Positions 9,769-19,273 of a DNA stretch of 64,000 bases are shown here, in pieces; within the stretch, counting starts at the first letter, position 1, and each line of letters opens with the position of its first letter. The DNA lies in contig NZ_JAUQSW010000007.1 in assembly GCF_030581075.1 (NCBI RefSeq), positions 124,001 through 188,000 on the forward strand, in the 5' to 3' direction. The position numbers were made by a program, and so were the translations under genes. Under the pieces are notes generated by a model. That model saw only the letters and a list, made by a program, of their open reading frames with translations, was not told the origin of the DNA and made no database searches. The stretch is from Hymenobacter cheonanensis. Lineage in GTDB: Bacteria > Bacteroidota > Bacteroidia > Cytophagales > Hymenobacteraceae.

Positions 9769-10069
9769 AATGGAGGAGCGTAAATATTTCGCCAGAGCTA
9801 AGTTACGGCGTGGCGCGTAGCGGCCCGGGTTATTCGGCCAAATGGCCTGATTCCTGGTTATAGTGCGGATTGCGCTTGCCGCTTGCCGCTTGCCCGGGCT
9901 TGGGGCTTCGGCCCGGCGGCTTTGGCTGCCCGCAAGCCCCTGGCCGGGGCGGCGGCCAGCCCCGCTGCCGCGGCCAGGGGGCGGGGCGGCGGGCCGCCGC
10001 CCCTGGCCGGTTTTGCAGCCGAGCGCAGAACGCGGAATATCTTTCGCTGCTTAACCTGCCCTTATTCCT
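9769..10069. other. Intergenic region between divergent genes
   Basis: About 300 bases separate the histidine kinase (minus) from the unknown secreted protein (plus). Positions 9870-10010 are very GC-rich and low in complexity, with repeated CGCTTGCC and CCGGCC strings that can fold into overlapping stems. No protein fits. Near the right edge lies a promoter-like TTTG and TATCTTTC pair, listed separately. Confidence 0.5.
10012..10045 (+). promoter_or_regulatory. Bacteroidota-type promoter candidate for gene 10070
   Basis: TTTG at 10012-10015 and TATCTTTC at 10038-10045 resemble the TTTG / TAnnTTTG pair with a slightly long 22-base spacer and one mismatch in the -7 box. The ATG follows 24 bases after the box. 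Confidence 0.35.
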
Positions 10070-10798
10070 ATGAGCATTCGCATTTTGCTGCCGGCCCTGC
10101 TGGCTTTGCCCCTGCTGGGGGCCGCCCAAAACACCCTGCTGGGAGCGCCCGCCATGAACGATTTAAGCCGCAACAACGGGTTGTTCAACAACGGCTACAG
10201 CCTGATAGGCCCCGATGCCAACAAGCTGCACGGCAACCCGTTTTTGGCCCCCGGCTGGACGCCGGCCACCATTCAGCTGCAAGGCAACGCCACCCCTACG
10301 CCAGCCACCATGCGCTACGATGTGTACCGGCAGGAAGTGCGCGTGCGCCGCCCGCAGGGCGATTCGGTGATAGTGCCCCTGAACCGGATAAAGGAATTTA
10401 CCCTCAGCCCCGCGGGCCGCCGCTTTGTGTGCTACCCGGCGGCCACGCTGCCCGCCGAGGTGCAGGACGCCTGCGCCGAAGTGCTGGCCGATGGCGCCCA
10501 CTTGCAGTTGCTCAAGTTTTGGCGCAAAAAGCTGGTGAAGGAGCCCGCCGAAAACTCGTCCTACGCCTCCAACAGCACTATGGACGTGCTACAGACCACC
10601 TCCAGCTACTACCTGCGCTGGCCCGCCGATGGGCACCTGGTGGCCGTGCGCCCCAAGCGCAGCAGCCTCGAGCAGGCTCTGGCCGGCCAGCCCGCCGCCC
10701 TGGCCGCCCTCAAGGCCCAAAAAGGCGGCCTGGGCTCCGAGGCCGAGCTGGCGGCTGCCGTGCAGGCCCTCGACCCCACCATCACCACCGGCCGCTAG
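10070..10798 (+). CDS. Secreted protein of unknown function
   Basis: 242 residues beginning with a clear signal peptide (MSIRILLPALLALPLLGAAQ, cleavage likely near residue 20), so it should be exported to the periplasm or outer membrane. The mature part contains NPFLAPGW, then RYDVYRQEV and GDSVIVPLNRIKEFTL, a layout I recognise from uncharacterised Bacteroidota proteins, but I can name no family. The C-terminal 50 residues are rich in Ala and Gln. The M28 peptidase gene begins 20 bases downstream on the same strand, so the two are probably cotranscribed and the protein may act in the same compartment. Function is not assigned. Confidence 0.75.
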   Translation: MSIRILLPALLALPLLGAAQNTLLGAPAMNDLSRNNGLFNNGYSLIGPDANKLHGNPFLAPGWTPATIQLQGNATPTPATMRYDVYRQEVRVRRPQGDSVIVPLNRIKEFTLSPAGRRFVCYPAATLPAEVQDACAEVLADGAHLQLLKFWRKKLVKEPAENSSYASNSTMDVLQTTSSYYLRWPADGHLVAVRPKRSSLEQALAGQPAALAALKAQKGGLGSEAELAAAVQALDPTITTGR

Positions 10799-10818
10799 GC
10801 CATTAGTCAAGAATAAAG

Positions 10819-12135
10819 ATGCGTAACCTATTGTTGATGAGCTTGCTGGCAGCGGGTGCCCTGCCGGCTGCCGCCCAGCGCCGGGCCCCCGAAGTATCGG
10901 GTGCCACCGTGGAGCGGGTGCTCACTACCCTGGCGGCCGACGACATGCAGGGCCGCGCCACCGGCCAGCCCGGCAGCGTAAAAGCGGCCGATTTTCTGGC
11001 CAGTGAGTTTCAGCGCATTGGCTTGCAGCCGCTGCCCGGTGCCACGGGCTTCCGGCAGGAGTTTCCGGCGTATCAGTCGGCCGTGACGAGTGCCAGCGTT
11101 ACGCTCGATGGCGTGGCGCAGCCCGCTAGCCAGGTGCTGGCCCTCACCACCCAGCCCACCCTCAGCTGGACCGAGAAAGACGACGTGGCGCTGCTCGTGC
11201 TAGGCCCGCAAGACAAGGTGCAGCCGCACTTTGGCGAGATTTTTCGGCCTACCAAAAATACGCTCGTGCTGCTCGACCCCGGCCAGGCGGCGCTTTTCAA
11301 GTCGCTGGCCGAGCGCTACAGCCGCCCCCGGCTGCGCGCCGAGCCGGCCGGCAACCCCTACTCCACGGTGGTGGTGCTGGCCTCGGCGCCGGCTAGCCCG
11401 CCCGCCTACCGCGTGGCCGCCACCACGGCCACTACTACCCTCACGCTGCGCAACGTGGCGGGCTACCTGCCGGGCCACGATGCCGCGCACGCCGCCGAAA
11501 AAATTATTTTTTCGGGCCACTACGACCACCTGGGTATTCTGAAGCCGGTGGCGGGCGACTCCATCGCCAACGGGGCCGACGACGATGCCAGCGGCACCAC
11601 GGCCGTAGTGGCCCTGGCCGAATACTTCAAAAAGCGCGACGACAACGCCCGCTCGCTCATCTTCGTGGCTTTCACGGCCGAAGAAATCGGGGGCTTTGGC
11701 GCCCGCTATTTCTCGCAGCAGCTCGACCCCAAGGAGCTGACGGCCATGTTCAACATCGAAATGATTGGCAAGCCCGCCAAGTTTGGGCCCAACACGGCCT
11801 TCATTACCGGCTACGACAAGTCGGATTTCGGGCAGCTGCTGCAAGCCAATCTCAAGGGCACCAAATTCAAGTTTGAGCCCGACCCGTATCCCGAGCAAAA
11901 TCTGTTTTACCGCTCCGACAATGCCACGCTGGCCCGGCTAGGGGTGCCGGCCCACACCATCAGCACCGACCAGATTCCAACCGATAAGCTCTACCACAGC
12001 GTCGACGACGAGGTGAGCAGCCTGGACGTGAAGAACATGACGGCCGTGATATCGGCCATCGCGCGCAGCGCCACCGGCCTCGTGGCCGGCCGCCAGACCC
12101 CCAGCCGCGTGGCCCCCGAAAGCGTGGCGAAATAG
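10819..12135 (+). CDS. M28 family zinc peptidase, secreted
   Basis: An exported aminopeptidase-type hydrolase of 438 residues with signal peptide MRNLLLMSLLAAGALPAAAQ. The dinuclear zinc site of family M28 is present: His234 in GHYDHLG, Asp254 in NGADDDASG, the general base and ligand Glu288-Glu289 in TAEEIGG, Glu314 in NIEMIG, and His393 in LYHSVDDE. Many M28 members have Asp at the position of Glu314; Glu is an accepted alternative. Between the signal peptide and catalytic core is an insertion like a protease-associated (PA) domain. It probably trims peptides in the periplasm or outside the cell. It follows the unknown secreted protein by 20 bases and ends against a hairpin shared with the convergent META gene. 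Confidence 0.93.
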   Translation: MRNLLLMSLLAAGALPAAAQRRAPEVSGATVERVLTTLAADDMQGRATGQPGSVKAADFLASEFQRIGLQPLPGATGFRQEFPAYQSAVTSASVTLDGVAQPASQVLALTTQPTLSWTEKDDVALLVLGPQDKVQPHFGEIFRPTKNTLVLLDPGQAALFKSLAERYSRPRLRAEPAGNPYSTVVVLASAPASPPAYRVAATTATTTLTLRNVAGYLPGHDAAHAAEKIIFSGHYDHLGILKPVAGDSIANGADDDASGTTAVVALAEYFKKRDDNARSLIFVAFTAEEIGGFGARYFSQQLDPKELTAMFNIEMIGKPAKFGPNTAFITGYDKSDFGQLLQANLKGTKFKFEPDPYPEQNLFYRSDNATLARLGVPAHTISTDQIPTDKLYHSVDDEVSSLDVKNMTAVISAIARSATGLVAGRQTPSRVAPESVAK

Positions 12136-12146
12136 CTGATTGGCGA

Positions 12147-12197
12147 TTGGTGGGCGTTGGTTGTTCGCGCTAAGCGAGTAACAATCGACGCCCACCA
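12147..12197. terminator. Hairpin between convergent genes
   Basis: GGTGGGCGTTGGTTGTT on the left pairs with AACAATCGACGCCCACC on the right, apart from two mismatches, around a 14-base loop. It lies between two convergent stop codons and probably ends transcription both ways, though a clear T-run is missing. Confidence 0.5.
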
Positions 12198-12202
12198 GTC
12201 AG

Positions 12203-12676
12203 CTAGGGCAGGGGCACGGCCTCTAGCTGGGCCAGCGGCGTGCCGGTGCGCTCGGCAGTGGCATACAGCAGCAGCAGCTTGCCCGTGATGCGGTAGGCGT
12301 GGGTGGTTTCGAGAGCCTGCGAAAAGGCCTGCTCGGTTACCAGCTCGGGGCACGCCATGCGCGTGCTCTGGAGCGGAGAAAATTGCAGCTCGCCGTCGTC
12401 GGTGGCGGGCTTGAGGGTGCCCCGAAAGCGGTTGCAGCCGCCCTGACCCTCGGCCGTGCCCGCCGCACTGATGAACAGATAGGGCTCCTGGTTGGGCTGG
12501 GCCGCCTCGGCTATGGGCTGGCCGCCCACCTGGCGCAGCACCCAGCGGGTTTCGCGCAGCGGGGCATCGGGCGTGATGGAAGTGGCCATGGGCGTGGTGT
12601 TGGCGCGCTCCGTAACGCGCTGGCAGGCCGAGCCCGCTACCAGCAAGCACAACAAAAGAGAGGCAGGATACTTCAT
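12203..12676 (-). CDS. META domain lipoprotein (HslJ-like)
   Basis: A 157-residue lipoprotein: signal sequence MKYPASLLLCLLVAGSAC with the lipidated Cys18. The mature part is a single META domain, recognised from LRETRWVLRQVGGQPI near the start, the central GGCNRFRGTL, STRMACPEL and the closing segment with TGKLLLLY. This matches the HslJ/META family, which in E. coli is linked to heat-shock and novobiocin tolerance; the molecular role is unknown. A good TACTTTTG box lies about 60 bases upstream, so it is probably transcribed alone. It converges on the M28 peptidase gene. Confidence 0.88.
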   Translation of the reverse strand: MKYPASLLLCLLVAGSACQRVTERANTTPMATSITPDAPLRETRWVLRQVGGQPIAEAAQPNQEPYLFISAAGTAEGQGGCNRFRGTLKPATDDGELQFSPLQSTRMACPELVTEQAFSQALETTHAYRITGKLLLLYATAERTGTPLAQLEAVPLP

Positions 12677-12735
12677 AGCAAAAAGGCAAAAAAGAGCCGA
12701 CCCGCCCCTATACGTGGCAGGCCGGCTAAGAGTAG

Positions 12736-12743
12736 CAAAAGTA
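12736..12743 (-). promoter_or_regulatory. -7 promoter box of META lipoprotein gene
   Basis: The minus strand reads TACTTTTG, a perfect TAnnTTTG. The implied transcript start leaves a leader of about 50 bases before the ATG at 12676. No convincing -33 element is visible. Confidence 0.5.
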
Positions 12744-12762
12744 GGCCGGAAATGGCTAGCGG

Positions 12763-13620
12763 CTAGTTGCCGCCCAGCCGCAGGGCCAGCCCGGCGCCCA
12801 CCGTGGTAGCGCCCGCGTTCACGCCGCCCAAAATGCGGCCCACCGTGGCATCGAGGCGCAGGCCGGTCCAGGGGCGGTAGTAGAGGCCCGCCGTGGCCCC
12901 CGTGGTGAGGGCCGCCCGGCCCCGGCCATAGCCTTCCAGGAAGTAGCCGGCCTTATCGCCCAGTGGGGCGGTAAGCGCCAGCGAGCCAATGTATTGCCCG
13001 CTCAGCTCGCCGTTAAACACGTCGGCCAGGGTAAGGCCGCTCTGCACAAAACCAAAGTTGCCTTCCAGGGCGGCGCGGCGGCCTAGCTGCTGGCTTAGCA
13101 GCAGGCGGCCGGCGGGGGCCCAGCTGGTGCGGCGCAGGCCATTCTGGCCGGTGTTGGGCAGGGCGCTTTCCAGCAGCAGCGTGGCCTGGAAACGGCTGGC
13201 GCGGTCGGGCGTCAGCATCAGCTTGGCGCCCACCGTAAGCGGTGCCCAGCCCACCGAGTCGGCGCGCAACACCGGGCTTTCGCCGCCGGTGCTGGTGGCC
13301 AGGCCCGGCGTGCCAAACACGTAGGGCTGCGTAATGCGCAGTTCCATGCTGTTGAAAAAGCCGATGCGCAGCGTATTCACGTTGCTGCTCACGCCCACCC
13401 CGCCGCGGGGCGAGAAGCGCTGAATGCCGGTTTCGAGCTGAAACTGACCCGGGCGCAGCACGCCCGCCGTAATGGTCTGGCCGGGGCGGTCGGGCCGAAT
13501 GTGCTGCACGAAGGGCGTGTCGCCGTTTTCGTTGTTTTCTTCCGGCGTGTTCTGGGCCAGGGCGGGGGTGAGGCGGCCTGCAAGCAGGGCGGCCAGCACC
13601 AGCGGAGTGGTCTTGCGCAT
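12763..13620 (-). CDS. Outer-membrane transporter-like protein (MetA-pathway family)
   Basis: A 285-residue exported protein with signal peptide MRKTTPLVLAALLAGRLTPALAQ. After a short acidic stretch it reads RPDRPGQTITAGVLRPGQFQLETG, typical of the start of the outer-membrane family annotated as phenol-degradation MetA-pathway or simply transporter. The rest alternates short beta strands with turns (TLRIGFFNSMELRI, TVGAKLMLTP) as expected of a beta barrel, ending in AGLALRLGGN. The substrate is unknown. It sits between the M1 peptidase upstream and the META lipoprotein downstream, all on the minus strand, but a terminator upstream suggests separate transcription from the M1 gene. Confidence 0.75.
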   Translation of the reverse strand: MRKTTPLVLAALLAGRLTPALAQNTPEENNENGDTPFVQHIRPDRPGQTITAGVLRPGQFQLETGIQRFSPRGGVGVSSNVNTLRIGFFNSMELRITQPYVFGTPGLATSTGGESPVLRADSVGWAPLTVGAKLMLTPDRASRFQATLLLESALPNTGQNGLRRTSWAPAGRLLLSQQLGRRAALEGNFGFVQSGLTLADVFNGELSGQYIGSLALTAPLGDKAGYFLEGYGRGRAALTTGATAGLYYRPWTGLRLDATVGRILGGVNAGATTVGAGLALRLGGN

Positions 13621-13688
13621 GGCTATTCGACACGCAACCCGCCGCGATAGTTCAACGTAGCCACCCGCCGCTAGGCACTACGCACTAA

Positions 13689-13735
13689 AAATGAGGGGAT
13701 AAAGACCGCCGATTGCTGCCTTTATCCTCTCATTT
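13689..13735 (-). terminator. Rho-independent terminator of M1 peptidase gene
   Basis: Arms AAATGAGGGGATAAAG (13689-13704) and CTTTATCCTCTCATTT (13720-13735) pair with one mismatch around a 15-base loop. Read on the minus strand the stem is followed by TTTTTAG. It begins 42 bases after the M1 stop codon. Confidence 0.7.
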
Positions 13736-13777
13736 AGCCAGCCGTAAGGCGCAAGCGCTCTGCCGGTAACCCAAAAT

Positions 13778-16270
13778 TTATTTGCTGGCCTGAATCGCCT
13801 GGATGGCGGCGGCCGCCGTGGCCTGGTTTTGGGCGGCGTTGGGCTTGCCGGCCTGGGCATCGGACGCTTTTTGCAGGGCTTCCACCATGCGCTTATCAAA
13901 GCCGTAGGCCTTGAGCTGGGGCACCAGCGCCAGCTCTTGCAGGCGCTTCACGTCTTCGGCAAAGGCCGTGGGGTCGGTGAGGCGGGGCAGCATCTGCACC
14001 AGCGGCTGAATGAAGCTGTAGCGGCCGCGGCCCTCGGCCTTGTCGTAGGCCGTGCGGATGTAGTTCCACTGCTCGGGGCCGCCCTGCTGCGCGTACACAC
14101 TCAGCACGGCCGAACTCAGGTGCTCGTCCTTTTCAAACGTTTTGGCGCGGGCCAGCGCGGTGGGCGCGTCAATTTCGCCCAGCGTTTCCAAGCCGGCTCC
14201 CTGCACCTCATACGACTCGCTGGCCAGGGCCGAGGTGACGATTTTCTGGTCCTTCTTGTCCTTCAGCTGGGCCAGGGCGCCCACGGCGGCGGCGCGCACG
14301 TGGTTCTCGGTTTCGCTGCTGGCCAGCTGGCGCAGCGTGGGCGCGGCGGCCTTGGCCACGTCTTTGTTATCCAGCTTCAGGCCCCGAATAGCAGCAATAC
14401 GCAGCCCGTAAAACTTGTCTTTGAGCGCGGCCAGCACCACGGCGCGGGCGGCGGGGCTAGTGGCCTGGGCTGCCACGGCAGCCGCCAGGGCCTCGCGGCG
14501 GTCTACGTACAGCGGGGCGTGGCTGTACTGGTAGAGGCTCTCGGTCAGGGGCTTATTATCGGTTTTCTGCCAGAGGGTAAATTTCTCGGCGTCCACGTTC
14601 ACCAGCTGGGGCTGGGCGGCCAGCGGCATGGTAAACGTTTGGGTGGCCTGGGTCATCATTACGCGCTGGCGCTGCGCCTTGCCGTTCACGTAGTAGTCAA
14701 TGGCCAGCGGCAGCTGAAATACTTGTCCGCTCTGGGTCTGCTTGATGGTGACGCGCTGCGTTTTGGTGCCCGCGTCCCAGCCGTAGTCGATGGTTACCAC
14801 CGGGTGGCCGGCGCCGTAGTACCACTGGTTGTAAAACCAGTTCAGGTCCTGGCCCGACACCGCTTCCATAGCCAGCCGCATCTGGTGCGCCTCGCCGTTG
14901 CCAAACTTGTTGTCGGTGAGGTATTTCTGCAAGCCGGCAAAAAACACGTCGTCGCCCAGGTAGGTGCGCAGCATCTGCACAATGGCCCCGCCCTTCTGGT
15001 AGCTCACGAGGTCAAAAACGTCCTCCTTGTTATTGTAGTGAAAGCGCACGAGGTTCTTGGCCGCGTCGCGCGGGCTGCGCAGGTAGGCCTGCACGTAGCG
15101 GTAGTTGTGGTCGTCGGCGGCATCCTGGCCGTACTTGTGCTGGGCATAAAGGGCCTCCGAAAAGTCGGCCATCGACTCGTTCACCGTGATGTTCGACCAC
15201 GATTCGGCCGTCACGTAGTCGCCAAACCACTGGTGAAACAGCTCGTGCGCAATCACCGACTCACTGTCGTACTCGCGGTCGAGCAGCTCGCGGCCGTCCA
15301 TCTGCACCTGCTCGCCGTGCAGCGTGGCGGTGGTGTTTTCCATGGCGCCGCTCACGTAGTCGCGGGCCACAATCTGGGCGTACTTGTTCCACGGAAACTC
15401 AACCCCTAGCCGCTGGCTGAAAAACTCCAGCATATCGGGCGTGTTGCCAAAAATCTGCTTCGCAAACGGCGCATACTTGGGCTCCAGGTAATAGGTAACG
15501 TCTTTGCCGCGCCAGGTATCCTTGTAGACTTTGAAGTCGCCCACGGCCATCATAAACAGGTAGGGCGAGTGGGGCAGGTCCATTTTCCAGGTGTCGGTGC
15601 GCAGGCCGGGGCCGGCGGGCACCTGGCTCACGAGCTGGCCGTTGCTGAGCGTGGTGTACTTGGCCGGCACGGTCATGGCAATTTCCTCGGTCGTTTTCTG
15701 GTTGGGCCGGTCGATGGTCGGAAACCAGGCCGACGAGCTTTGCGTCTCGCCCTGGGTCCAGATTTGCACCGGCTTGCCCTTCACCGCACTGTCGGGGTTG
15801 ATGAAATACAGGCCCTTGGCATCGGTAATGGCCGCCGAGCCCTGCACTTTCAGCTCGTCGGGCTTGGCCGTGTACTCGATGTACACCACGTACTGCTCGC
15901 CCGGCTTGAAGGTGCGGCCCAGGCTGATGCGCAGGTTATTCTTATCCGAGTAGTCGTACTTGAGCGGCTGCTGGCTAGCTCCGCTCATCAGGGCCACGGT
16001 CTTAATGTCCATGCCCTGCGCATCCAGCCGCAGCGTATCGGTGGCGTAGGCGTGGGGCTTGAGCGTCACCCATTCCTGGCCGTAGAGGTAGCGCTTGGCG
16101 TAGTCGAAGCGCACGGCCAGCTTGGTGTGCACCAGGTCGTTGGTTTTGGTGGCCGAAGGCCGGTAGGGTGCGTTGGCAGCCGCCGCGGGCGTGGAGGGTG
16201 CCTGGGCCCGGGCAGTGCCGGCGAGTAGCAGGCAGCCGGGCAGCAGCGCGGCAAAGAGCGTGGGTTTCAT
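13778..16270 (-). CDS. M1 family aminopeptidase, secreted, with HEAT-like C-terminus
   Basis: A zinc aminopeptidase of 830 residues from the ATG at 16270, which gives signal peptide MKPTLFAALLPGCLLLAGTA; longer open frame upstream lacks any such signal and is not used. The M1 hallmarks are GAMENTTAT and HELFHQWFGD with zinc ligands His342, His346 and Glu365 (HEXXH-18-E). The last 200 residues (from about 600) form alpha-helical HEAT-like repeats with ARAVVLAALKDKFYGLRIAA. It probably digests peptides in the periplasm or outside the cell for nutrition. A CATCTTTG box lies 36 bases upstream of the ATG, and a terminator follows the gene, so it seems monocistronic. Confidence 0.95.
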   Translation of the reverse strand: MKPTLFAALLPGCLLLAGTARAQAPSTPAAAANAPYRPSATKTNDLVHTKLAVRFDYAKRYLYGQEWVTLKPHAYATDTLRLDAQGMDIKTVALMSGASQQPLKYDYSDKNNLRISLGRTFKPGEQYVVYIEYTAKPDELKVQGSAAITDAKGLYFINPDSAVKGKPVQIWTQGETQSSSAWFPTIDRPNQKTTEEIAMTVPAKYTTLSNGQLVSQVPAGPGLRTDTWKMDLPHSPYLFMMAVGDFKVYKDTWRGKDVTYYLEPKYAPFAKQIFGNTPDMLEFFSQRLGVEFPWNKYAQIVARDYVSGAMENTTATLHGEQVQMDGRELLDREYDSESVIAHELFHQWFGDYVTAESWSNITVNESMADFSEALYAQHKYGQDAADDHNYRYVQAYLRSPRDAAKNLVRFHYNNKEDVFDLVSYQKGGAIVQMLRTYLGDDVFFAGLQKYLTDNKFGNGEAHQMRLAMEAVSGQDLNWFYNQWYYGAGHPVVTIDYGWDAGTKTQRVTIKQTQSGQVFQLPLAIDYYVNGKAQRQRVMMTQATQTFTMPLAAQPQLVNVDAEKFTLWQKTDNKPLTESLYQYSHAPLYVDRREALAAAVAAQATSPAARAVVLAALKDKFYGLRIAAIRGLKLDNKDVAKAAAPTLRQLASSETENHVRAAAVGALAQLKDKKDQKIVTSALASESYEVQGAGLETLGEIDAPTALARAKTFEKDEHLSSAVLSVYAQQGGPEQWNYIRTAYDKAEGRGRYSFIQPLVQMLPRLTDPTAFAEDVKRLQELALVPQLKAYGFDKRMVEALQKASDAQAGKPNAAQNQATAAAAIQAIQASK

Positions 16271-16305
16271 GAAGCGAAACAAGGGGAGAGGTAGCAGAAT
16301 GAGGC

Positions 16306-16313
16306 CAAAGATG
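16306..16313 (-). promoter_or_regulatory. -7 promoter box of M1 peptidase gene
   Basis: Minus strand CATCTTTG, one base off TAnnTTTG, 36 bases before the ATG at 16270. It lies inside the longer open frame, which supports the shorter start. Confidence 0.4.
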
Positions 16314-16425
16314 CGGGCCGCCCCGCAAAGTTGCGCCGCCTGGCCCGGCCCCACTGGCCCCAAACGCAACGAGCCGGCCGCTAGGGTAGCGGCCGGCCCG
16401 AACTAGAAGCGGAAAGACAGCGCAG

Positions 16426-16872
16426 TTATTTCAGCGTGACGTTGGCGCGCACCTCGCCGCCCGCGTTGCTGGCCGTGTGAATGTTGCTGTACACGTGGCC
16501 TAGCTTAAACGAGTCGGCCTGCATAGCAGTAAGAGTAGCCGTGCCCGATACCGTGCCGCTGGTGGCGGCGGGCAGGGTCGGAAACGAAATAAATACGTTG
16601 CCCGAGTGCTTGGCATCGCCAAAGTGGAAGTGCCCGGCCGAAGGGTTGCCCGTGAGGCCCGAATAGGTAACGGTGTAGGTGAGCACCATGCTGCTAGGGT
16701 CGTAGGTGCCGGTTACGGCGCCCGTACCCGAGGAAGCCACCTTCACGGCCGGCACTTCGGCCGAGGCCGCCATAGTGCCCGCCAGCTGCATGGTGGCCGG
16801 CGTGGTGTCATCCTTTTTGCAGGCAGTAGTGAGTGCCAGGCCAGCGAGCACAAGGAGGAGAGATTTTTTCAT
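16426..16872 (-). CDS. CHRD domain lipoprotein
   Basis: 148 residues: lipoprotein signal MKKSLLLVLAGLALTTAC with Cys18, then a short linker and one CHRD domain. Domain signs are QLAGTMAASAEVPAV near the start, GAVTGTYDPSS, YSGLTGNPSAGHFHFG and the final GHVYSNIHTASNAGGEVRANV. CHRD domains occur in chordin and in many bacterial surface proteins; no enzymatic role is known. It is divergent from dnaK across 367 bases and lies 155 bases upstream of the M1 gene start. A CACCTTTG box about 70 bases before the ATG may be its promoter. Confidence 0.88.
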   Translation of the reverse strand: MKKSLLLVLAGLALTTACKKDDTTPATMQLAGTMAASAEVPAVKVASSGTGAVTGTYDPSSMVLTYTVTYSGLTGNPSAGHFHFGDAKHSGNVFISFPTLPAATSGTVSGTATLTAMQADSFKLGHVYSNIHTASNAGGEVRANVTLK

Positions 16873-17239
16873 GTAGGCTTAAAAAAGGTGGGAGGTTGGA
16901 TAAGGAGGAAATTAAAAAAGCGATGCCATAAACGGTATTGCAAAGGTGAGTGGATTGCCGGCCGGAAAATAAATTTTTGGCCCAACGGCAGTTGGCGGCC
17001 GATGAACGCCCCCGCCGGGCTAGCGGGCGGCACCCGGCAACTTCGGCAGGCCCGCCCGGCGGGCTGCCAGCCGCCGGCCGCCGCCCTGGCAGCTTGCGAG
17101 CCAAACAGCCACCCTGGCCCGCCAAAGTGGCAGAAAAAAGCGCTTGGTACGCGGCTTGTAACTAGCCTCGCAGCGGCTTCGTAGCTGCTACTTCCAACCC
17201 AGACACCACTTCACTTTAAATCTCAGCACCCACCTTATC
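16873..17239. other. Intergenic region between CHRD gene and dnaK
   Basis: Divergent promoter region without a gene. The left third is AT-rich, with CACCTTTG on the minus strand (16941-16948) as a possible -7 box for the CHRD gene. The middle (16970-17100) is GC-rich with GCCCGCCGG and CCGGCGGGC stems. I see no CIRCE element (TTAGCACTC-N9-GAGTGCTAA) and no clear heat-shock promoter before dnaK. Confidence 0.45.
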
Positions 17240-19177
17240 ATGGGCAAAATCATCGGTATTGACTTGGGCACCACCAACTCGTGCGTCGCCGTAATGGAAG
17301 GCAACGAGCCGGTTGTAATTCCTAACTCCGAAGGCCGCCGCACCACGCCGTCGATTGTCGCGTTTCTCGACAATGGCAAGGGCGAGCGCAAGGTAGGCGA
17401 CCCGGCTAAGCGCCAGGCCGTTACCAACCCCAAAAACACCATCGCCAGCATCAAGCGTTTCATGGGCCGCAACTTCTCGGAGGTTTCCTCGGAGAGCAAG
17501 TACGTGGCCTACGACCTCGTGCCCGGCGCCAACAACACGGTGGCCGTTAAAATCGGCGACCGCAACTACACGCCCCAGGAAATTTCGGCCATGATTCTGC
17601 AAAAGATGAAGCAGACGGCCGAAGACTACCTGGGCCAGCCCGTAACCGAAGCCGTTATCACGGTGCCGGCTTACTTCAACGACGCTCAGCGCCAGGCTAC
17701 CAAGGAAGCCGGGGCCATCGCGGGCCTCGACGTGAAGCGCATCATCAACGAGCCCACGGCGGCCGCGCTAGCCTACGGCCTGGACAAAAAGCACAAAGAC
17801 CAGAAAATCGCCGTGTACGACCTCGGCGGCGGCACGTTTGACATCTCGATTCTGGAGCTGGGCGATGGCGTGTTTGAGGTGCTGAGCACCAACGGCGACA
17901 CCCACCTCGGCGGCGACGACTTCGACCAGGTTATCATCAACTTCCTGGCCGACCAGTTTAAGAGCGAAAACGACGGCCTCGACCTGCGCAACGACCCCAT
18001 GGCCCTGCAGCGCCTCAAGGAAGCTGCCGAGAAGGCCAAGATTGAGCTGTCGAGTTCGAACGAGACGGAAATCAACCTGCCCTACATCACGGCCACGGCC
18101 AGCGGCCCCAAGCACCTGGTAGTAAAGCTGAGCCGCGCCAAGTTTGAGCAGCTGAGCGATGACCTCGTGCGCCGCTCGATGGAGCCCTGCAAAAAGGCCC
18201 TGCAAGACGCCGGCCTGTCGGCTTCGCAAATCGACGAGGTTATCCTCGTGGGTGGTTCGACGCGCATTCCGCGCATCCAGGAAGAGGTAGAGAAGTTCTT
18301 CGGCAAGAAGCCCAGCAAAGGCGTGAACCCCGACGAGGTAGTGGCCATCGGCGCGGCCATCCAGGGCGGCGTGCTCACCGGCGAGGTGAAAGACGTGCTG
18401 CTGCTCGACGTGACCCCGCTCTCGCTGGGCATCGAAACGATGGGCGGCGTGATGACCAAGCTCATTGAGAGCAACACCACTATTCCGACCAAGAAATCGG
18501 AAACCTTCTCCACGGCTTCGGACTCGCAGCCTTCGGTAGAAATCCACGTGCTGCAAGGCGAGCGCCCGCTAGCCTCGCAAAACCGCACCATCGGCAAGTT
18601 TCACCTCGACAGCATTCCGCCCGCACCCCGCGGCGTGCCGCAGATTGAGGTTACGTTCGACATCGACGCCAACGGCATCCTGAACGTGACGGCCAAGGAC
18701 AAAGGCACCGGCAAGGAGCAGAAAATCCGCATCGAGGCTAGCAGCGGCCTGACCGACGCCGACATCGAGCGGATGCGCACCGAAGCCGCCGCCAACGCCG
18801 ACGCCGACAAAGCCGAAGCCGAGCGCATCAAGAAGGTGAACGACGCCGACTCGCTCATCTTCCAGACCGAAAAGCAGCTCAAGGAGTTTGGCGACAAGCT
18901 CAGCGGCGGCAACAAAACTGCCGTCGAAGGTGCCCTCGCCGACCTCAAGAAAGCCCACGAAAGCAAGGACCTCGCGGGCATCGACGCCGGCGTGGCCGCA
19001 CTTAACAAAGCCTGGGAAGCTGCTTCGCAGGAGATGTACGCTGCGGCCGGCGCCCAGGGTGGCCAGCCCGACGGGCAGGGCTTCCCCGGCGCCGATGGCC
19101 AGGGCGGCAATGGCCAGCAGGGCCAGCCCGCCGACCACGTAACCGACGTAGACTACGAGGAAGTAGACGGCAAATAG
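17240..19177 (+). CDS. dnaK: Hsp70 chaperone DnaK
   Basis: Cytosolic ATP-dependent chaperone of 645 residues, normal length. The nucleotide-binding domain shows [13 protein letters not shown] from residue 6, the phosphate loop DLGGGTFD from about residue 194, and [11 protein letters not shown]. The substrate-binding domain begins after [17 protein letters not shown], followed by the helical lid; the tail is Gly/Gln-rich and ends in [10 protein letters not shown], close to the EEVD-like end of many bacterial DnaKs. No grpE or dnaJ lies next to it in this window, so it is not in the classic hrcA-grpE-dnaK-dnaJ cluster. A strong hairpin with T-run follows the stop, so it is likely transcribed alone. 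Confidence 0.98.
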   Translation: MGKIIGIDLGTTNSCVAVMEGNEPVVIPNSEGRRTTPSIVAFLDNGKGERKVGDPAKRQAVTNPKNTIASIKRFMGRNFSEVSSESKYVAYDLVPGANNTVAVKIGDRNYTPQEISAMILQKMKQTAEDYLGQPVTEAVITVPAYFNDAQRQATKEAGAIAGLDVKRIINEPTAAALAYGLDKKHKDQKIAVYDLGGGTFDISILELGDGVFEVLSTNGDTHLGGDDFDQVIINFLADQFKSENDGLDLRNDPMALQRLKEAAEKAKIELSSSNETEINLPYITATASGPKHLVVKLSRAKFEQLSDDLVRRSMEPCKKALQDAGLSASQIDEVILVGGSTRIPRIQEEVEKFFGKKPSKGVNPDEVVAIGAAIQGGVLTGEVKDVLLLDVTPLSLGIETMGGVMTKLIESNTTIPTKKSETFSTASDSQPSVEIHVLQGERPLASQNRTIGKFHLDSIPPAPRGVPQIEVTFDIDANGILNVTAKDKGTGKEQKIRIEASSGLTDADIERMRTEAAANADADKAEAERIKKVNDADSLIFQTEKQLKEFGDKLSGGNKTAVEGALADLKKAHESKDLAGIDAGVAALNKAWEAASQEMYAAAGAQGGQPDGQGFPGADGQGGNGQQGQPADHVTDVDYEEVDGK

Positions 19178-19243
19178 CCCGCAGACTTAACGGACTGCGC
19201 CCCTGACTGGTAGGCTAGCCGTTATTTCCGGAGGACAAAAGTG

Positions 19244-19273
19244 AAAGGCCGGGGGCGAGAGCTTCCGGCCTTT
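19244..19273 (+). terminator. Terminator of dnaK
   Basis: AAAGGCCGG (19244-19252) and CCGGCCTTT (19265-19273) form a perfect 9-bp stem with T residues continuing after it, 67 bases after the stop codon. Confidence 0.7.

Noticed and set aside
13829..15409. Open plus-strand frame of 526 codons opposite the M1 peptidase
   Set aside because: No domain, biased composition, and the minus strand has an undoubted M1 peptidase with catalytic residues.
16873..17239. CIRCE or heat-shock operator before dnaK
   Set aside because: Neither TTAGCACTC nor its inverted partner is present.
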